A stretch of DNA of 7,881 nt from contig CAKRQV010000033.1 of the NCBI GenBank assembly GCA_934394565.1, positions 1-7,881 of the forward strand. Direction: 5' to 3'. Shown one piece after another: positions 5,585-7,881 of this stretch. This DNA comes from an uncultured Lachnospiraceae bacterium (GTDB lineage Bacteria > Bacillota > Clostridia > Lachnospirales > Lachnospiraceae). Position 1 is the stretch's first letter, and every line of letters starts with the position of its first letter. The notes under the pieces were generated by a model, which saw only the letters and a program-made list of their open reading frames with translations, searched no databases and was not told the DNA's origin. The position numbers and the translations under genes are program-made.

Positions 5585-6154
5585 ATGGCAAAACAGATTT
5601 GGAAACCCGGCAATATGCTTTATCCGTTGCCGGTCGTTATGGTAACAGTAAAGGATGGCGAAAAAGCCAATATCATTACGGTGGCCTGGGTGGGTACGGT
5701 ATGTACCAATCCGCCAATGGTGTCAATCTCTGTTCGTCCGGAGAGGTATTCCCATCACTTGCTGATGGAAACAAAGGAATTTGTTATCAATCTGACAACG
5801 GAGAAACTTTCGTGGGCTACGGATTACTGTGGAGTAAAATCGGGCAGGGATATAGACAAATTTAAGGTGACAGGACTGACGGCAGTACCGGCAAAGGAGG
5901 TTGGAGCACCACTGATCGGGGAATCGCCGGTAAATATCGAATGTAAGGTAAAAGAGGTTCGGCGCCTGGGCTCTCATGACATGTTTATTGCGGAAGTTGT
6001 GGCTGTACATGCTGATGAGAAATATATGAATGAGCGTGGAAAATTCGAACTTTCCAGTGCACAGCCGATTGTCTATTCCCATGGGGAATATTATGCACTG
6101 GGCAAAAGATGTGGTACATTTGGCTACAGTGTAAAACAGAAAAAGAAAAAATAA
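5585..6154 (+). CDS. Flavin reductase-like (FMN-binding split-barrel) protein
   Basis: This 189-aa cytoplasmic flavoprotein belongs to the flavin reductase-like/flavoredoxin family, whose members bind FMN and transfer electrons from NAD(P)H or protein donors; the true partner is unknown. The domain spans about residues 8-165. It opens with PLPVVMVTV and NIITVAWVGTVCTNPPMVSISVRP, the typical flavin-binding strand-turn with the Asn-Pro-Pro segment. ETKEFVINL, TDYCGVKSGRDIDKF, a middle APLIGESPVNIECKV strand and DMFIAEVVAVHADE complete the fold. GEYYALGKRCGTFGYS and a lysine-rich tail end it. The length is normal for the family and the gene is intact. ATG 5585 has AGAGAGGG six bases upstream. 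The 105-bp spacer after ppaC has no clear promoter or terminator, so cotranscription with ppaC is possible. The substrate cannot be told from sequence. Confidence 0.9.
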   Translation: MAKQIWKPGNMLYPLPVVMVTVKDGEKANIITVAWVGTVCTNPPMVSISVRPERYSHHLLMETKEFVINLTTEKLSWATDYCGVKSGRDIDKFKVTGLTAVPAKEVGAPLIGESPVNIECKVKEVRRLGSHDMFIAEVVAVHADEKYMNERGKFELSSAQPIVYSHGEYYALGKRCGTFGYSVKQKKKK

Positions 6155-6187
6155 CTGTGGAATGTTGTGGTATATAGGACATTTCAT

Positions 6188-6215
6188 GCGGAAAAACAGT
6201 CTAAAGCGGACAAAA
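6188..6215 (+). repeat. Short direct repeat upstream of the murA promoter
   Basis: GCGGAAAAA at 6188-6196 recurs as GCGGACAAA at 6206-6214. The offset of 18 bp is nearly two helical turns, and the second copy ends about 23 bp before the murA -35. It could be a regulator site or chance; no other support is visible. Confidence 0.25.
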
Positions 6216-6237
6216 ATGTTAAATCTGCCTGTAATCA

Positions 6238-6266
6238 TTGAAAAGAAGATGCAATTATGTTACAAT
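6238..6266 (+). promoter_or_regulatory. SigA-type promoter of murA
   Basis: TTGAAA (6238-6243), 17 bp and TACAAT (6261-6266), with TGT just before the -10 as an extended element. Each hexamer matches five of six consensus bases. The start near 6273 gives an unusually long leader of about 170 nt before the murA start codon. Confidence 0.82.
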
Positions 6267-6296
6267 GGCATAACTGGGAGTATATAAAACTTTGTA

Positions 6297-6381
6297 TTTT
6301 GTAAGACAGGGGAGACAGTTCTTACGAAAAAGATAAGACCGAAGGGGCCGTTATAGATATTTATGCGGATGGGGATCCGCA
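6297..6381 (+). promoter_or_regulatory. Structured 5' leader of murA
   Basis: Two clear hairpins lie in the 170-nt leader. TTTTGTAAG (6297-6305) pairs with CTTACGAAAA (6321-6329, one wobble) around a purine-rich loop. TGCGGAT (6364-6370) pairs perfectly with ATCCGCA (6375-6381) around a GGGG tetraloop. A weaker ATAA/TTAT pairing lies between them (6333-6354). None is followed by a T run. I do not recognise a named riboswitch, so any regulatory function is inferred. Confidence 0.35.
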
Positions 6382-6428
6382 GTGCATATATTTATTTACA
6401 GCTCGGGAATGAAAGAGAAAATCAAACC

Positions 6429-6435
6429 AGAGGAG
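6429..6435 (+). promoter_or_regulatory. Ribosome binding site that fixes the murA start
   Basis: AGAGGAG lies six bases before ATG 6442. An in-frame GTG at 6382 would add 20 residues with no family similarity. That GTG lies directly behind the leader hairpin and has no Shine-Dalgarno sequence, so it is unlikely to be used. Confidence 0.9.
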
Positions 6436-6441
6436 CTTTTT

Positions 6442-7737
6442 ATGGAGCAGTATGTGATCAAGGGTGGTAATCCGCTCGTTGGTGAAGTAGAGATTGGCGG
6501 TGCTAAAAATTCGGCACTGGCTATTTTATCTGCGGCCATCATGACGGATGAGACTGTATTTATTGAAAATCTGCCGGATGTCCGGGACATCAATGTATTA
6601 CTGGAAGCAATTCAGAAAATCGGAGCCGTGGTTGACAGAGTGGACCGTCACAGTGTCCGGATCAACGGATCAACAATCGGTGATATCAGTGTAGATTATG
6701 AATTTATCAAAAAGATCCGCGCCTCGTATTATCTGCTGGGTGCGCTTCTTGGCAAATATAAAAAAGCGGAAGTTCCGCTTCCGGGAGGCTGCAATATCGG
6801 CAGCAGACCGATCGACCTTCACCTGAAAGGATTTCGTGCACTTGGTGCAAATGTAGATATCCGTGGCGGTTCGATCTGCGCAAGTGCAGGGCATGGTCTG
6901 ACAGGTAAACATATTTATCTGGATATGGTATCTGTTGGTGCTACAATTAATATCATGATGGCAGCATCAATGGCCAGTGGATATACGATCCTCGAAAATG
7001 CAGCCCGTGAGCCACATGTCGTAGACGTGGCCAATTTCTTAAATTCCATGGGTGCCAATATCAAGGGCGCCGGTACGGATGTCATCCGTATCCGCGGTGT
7101 GGAAAAGCTGCATGCGACCCATTACTCCATCGTGCCGGATATGATTGAGGCCGGTACGTATATGATGGCTGCCGCCGCTACCAAGGGCGATGTGCTGATC
7201 AAGAATGTTATTCCAAAGCATCTGGAAGCCACGACAGCAAAGCTTTCCGAGATGGGCTGTGAGGTGCAGGAGTTTGACGATGCGATCCGTGTGATCGCCA
7301 ATAAGCGCCTCAGACGCACACATATAAAGACACTGCCGTATCCGGGCTTTCCGACGGATATGCAGCCACAGATTGCTGTGGTTCTGGCTCTGGCCAGTGG
7401 CACCAGTGTCGTGACAGAGAGTATTTTTGAAAATCGTTTTAAATATGTGGATGAGCTGGCACGTATGGGCAGCTGCATCAAGGTTGAAGGCAATACCGCC
7501 ATCATTGATGGAGTGGAAGGCTTCACCGGTGCCAGAGTCAGTGCACCGGATCTTCGTGCCGGAGCCGCCCTCGTGATCGCCGGTCTGGCCGCAGAGGGTA
7601 TTACGGTGGTCGATGATATTGTCTATATCCAGCGTGGCTATGAGGATTTCGAAGTGAAGCTGGCCGGACTCGGCGCAGAGATCGAAAGAGTTTCCAGTGA
7701 GAAGGAAATCCAGAAATTCAGACTCAGAGTGGGTTGA
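6442..7737 (+). CDS. murA: UDP-N-acetylglucosamine 1-carboxyvinyltransferase (MurA)
   Basis: This cytoplasmic enzyme transfers enolpyruvate from phosphoenolpyruvate to UDP-GlcNAc, the first committed step of peptidoglycan precursor synthesis. The 431-aa product has the inside-out alpha/beta-barrel pattern of the EPSP synthase superfamily. GGAKNSALAIL places Lys22 and Asn23 as in E. coli MurA. The active-site loop PGGCNIGSRPID gives the catalytic Cys117 (Cys115 in E. coli) and Arg122. PGFPTDMQPQ supplies Asp306 (Asp305 in E. coli), and QRGYEDFEVKLAGLGA supplies Arg399 (Arg397). Because the loop has Cys rather than Asp, the enzyme is expected to be sensitive to fosfomycin at the target level. 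Length is normal for the family. Many Firmicutes carry two paralogues (MurA and MurZ), and I cannot say which this is. It is monocistronic, with its own promoter and terminator. Codons are more GC-rich than those of spoIID. Confidence 0.97.
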   Translation: MEQYVIKGGNPLVGEVEIGGAKNSALAILSAAIMTDETVFIENLPDVRDINVLLEAIQKIGAVVDRVDRHSVRINGSTIGDISVDYEFIKKIRASYYLLGALLGKYKKAEVPLPGGCNIGSRPIDLHLKGFRALGANVDIRGGSICASAGHGLTGKHIYLDMVSVGATINIMMAASMASGYTILENAAREPHVVDVANFLNSMGANIKGAGTDVIRIRGVEKLHATHYSIVPDMIEAGTYMMAAAATKGDVLIKNVIPKHLEATTAKLSEMGCEVQEFDDAIRVIANKRLRRTHIKTLPYPGFPTDMQPQIAVVLALASGTSVVTESIFENRFKYVDELARMGSCIKVEGNTAIIDGVEGFTGARVSAPDLRAGAALVIAGLAAEGITVVDDIVYIQRGYEDFEVKLAGLGAEIERVSSEKEIQKFRLRVG

Positions 7738-7768
7738 TTGTAAAGTATATATTGGATAAGGAAATGGG

Positions 7769-7802
7769 AGAGAGAATCTTTTGGCAGGGTTCTCTCTTTT
7801 TT
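7769..7802 (+). terminator. Rho-independent terminator of murA
   Basis: AGAGAGAATC (7769-7778) pairs with GGTTCTCTCT (7788-7797) through ten base pairs with one T-G wobble, around a 9-nt loop. The T run continues to 7802. It begins 31 bp after the murA stop codon. Confidence 0.93.
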
Positions 7803-7804
7803 AT

Positions 7805-7881
7805 GGCTCTATGTCAAGTTTTGGGGTGGGATTCTTATGAATCCCGCCCTGTTACTATATTTAAAGCCTTTTTTACGTTTT
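7805..7881. mobile_element. Possible left end of an insertion sequence (ISL3-like), cut by the window edge
   Basis: Immediately after the terminator T run, the sequence GGCTCTATGTCAAG begins at 7805. It resembles, from memory, the GGCTCTTTGT-type terminal repeats of ISL3-family elements in low-GC Gram-positives. A strong hairpin follows: GGGTGGGATTC (7824-7834) with GAATCCCGCCC (7839-7849), one wobble, TTAT loop. After that comes an AT-rich stretch without an ORF, as expected ahead of a transposase gene. No transposase or second end is inside the window, so the family is tentative. The hairpin could instead belong to the leader of the next gene. Confidence 0.35.

Noticed and set aside
6363..6501. 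Upstream frame beginning ATGCGGATGGGG and overlapping the murA start
   Set aside because: It has no ribosome binding site, and its ATG lies within the base of the leader hairpin; translation is not supported.

Overview
The window looks like a chromosomal segment of an endospore-forming, Gram-positive Firmicute, most likely a gut-type Clostridium relative of the Lachnospiraceae. The support is a SpoIID-like gene followed by a SpoIIQ-like gene, strong GGAGG-type ribosome binding sites, SigA-type promoters, a tRNA without an encoded CCA, and moderately AT-rich coding DNA. The genus cannot be fixed from sequence reading alone.

Layout, left to right. A tRNA-Lys(UUU) with its own terminator opens the window. 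Next come two sporulation genes: a short SpoIID-type protein (255-1130), and a membrane-anchored degenerate LytM/M23 protein (1400-2197) that I call SpoIIQ-like. Between them lie a terminator and a very good match to a forespore SigF promoter, so the pair appears to be transcribed separately: spoIID probably in the mother cell, spoIIQ in the forespore. A SigA-type promoter and a structured 160-nt leader then precede a small GIY-YIG protein (2478-2747). That gene converges on a minus-strand gene for a two-S1-domain protein (2885-3607), and a bidirectional terminator separates the two.

Divergent promoters at about 3650-3785 drive the S1 gene leftwards and a CBS-DRTGG-containing family II pyrophosphatase (3833-5479) rightwards. 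A flavin-reductase-like gene (5585-6154) follows it across a 105-bp spacer with a stable stem-loop. The last gene is murA (6442-7737), with its own extended -10 promoter, a long structured leader and a strong terminator. The final 77 bases look like the left end of an insertion sequence that continues past the window, possibly of the ISL3 family.

Functional picture. SpoIID and SpoIIQ belong to the engulfment machinery (septal peptidoglycan remodelling and the SpoIIQ-SpoIIIAH intermembrane channel). MurA makes the first committed peptidoglycan precursor. The pyrophosphatase, S1 protein, tRNA and flavoprotein are housekeeping functions. I see no CRISPR array, toxin-antitoxin pair, phage gene or biosynthetic cluster. 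The most unusual elements are the SpoIIQ-like protein that has lost all its zinc ligands, the SigF-like promoter, and the structured leaders before the GIY-YIG, flavin reductase and murA genes.
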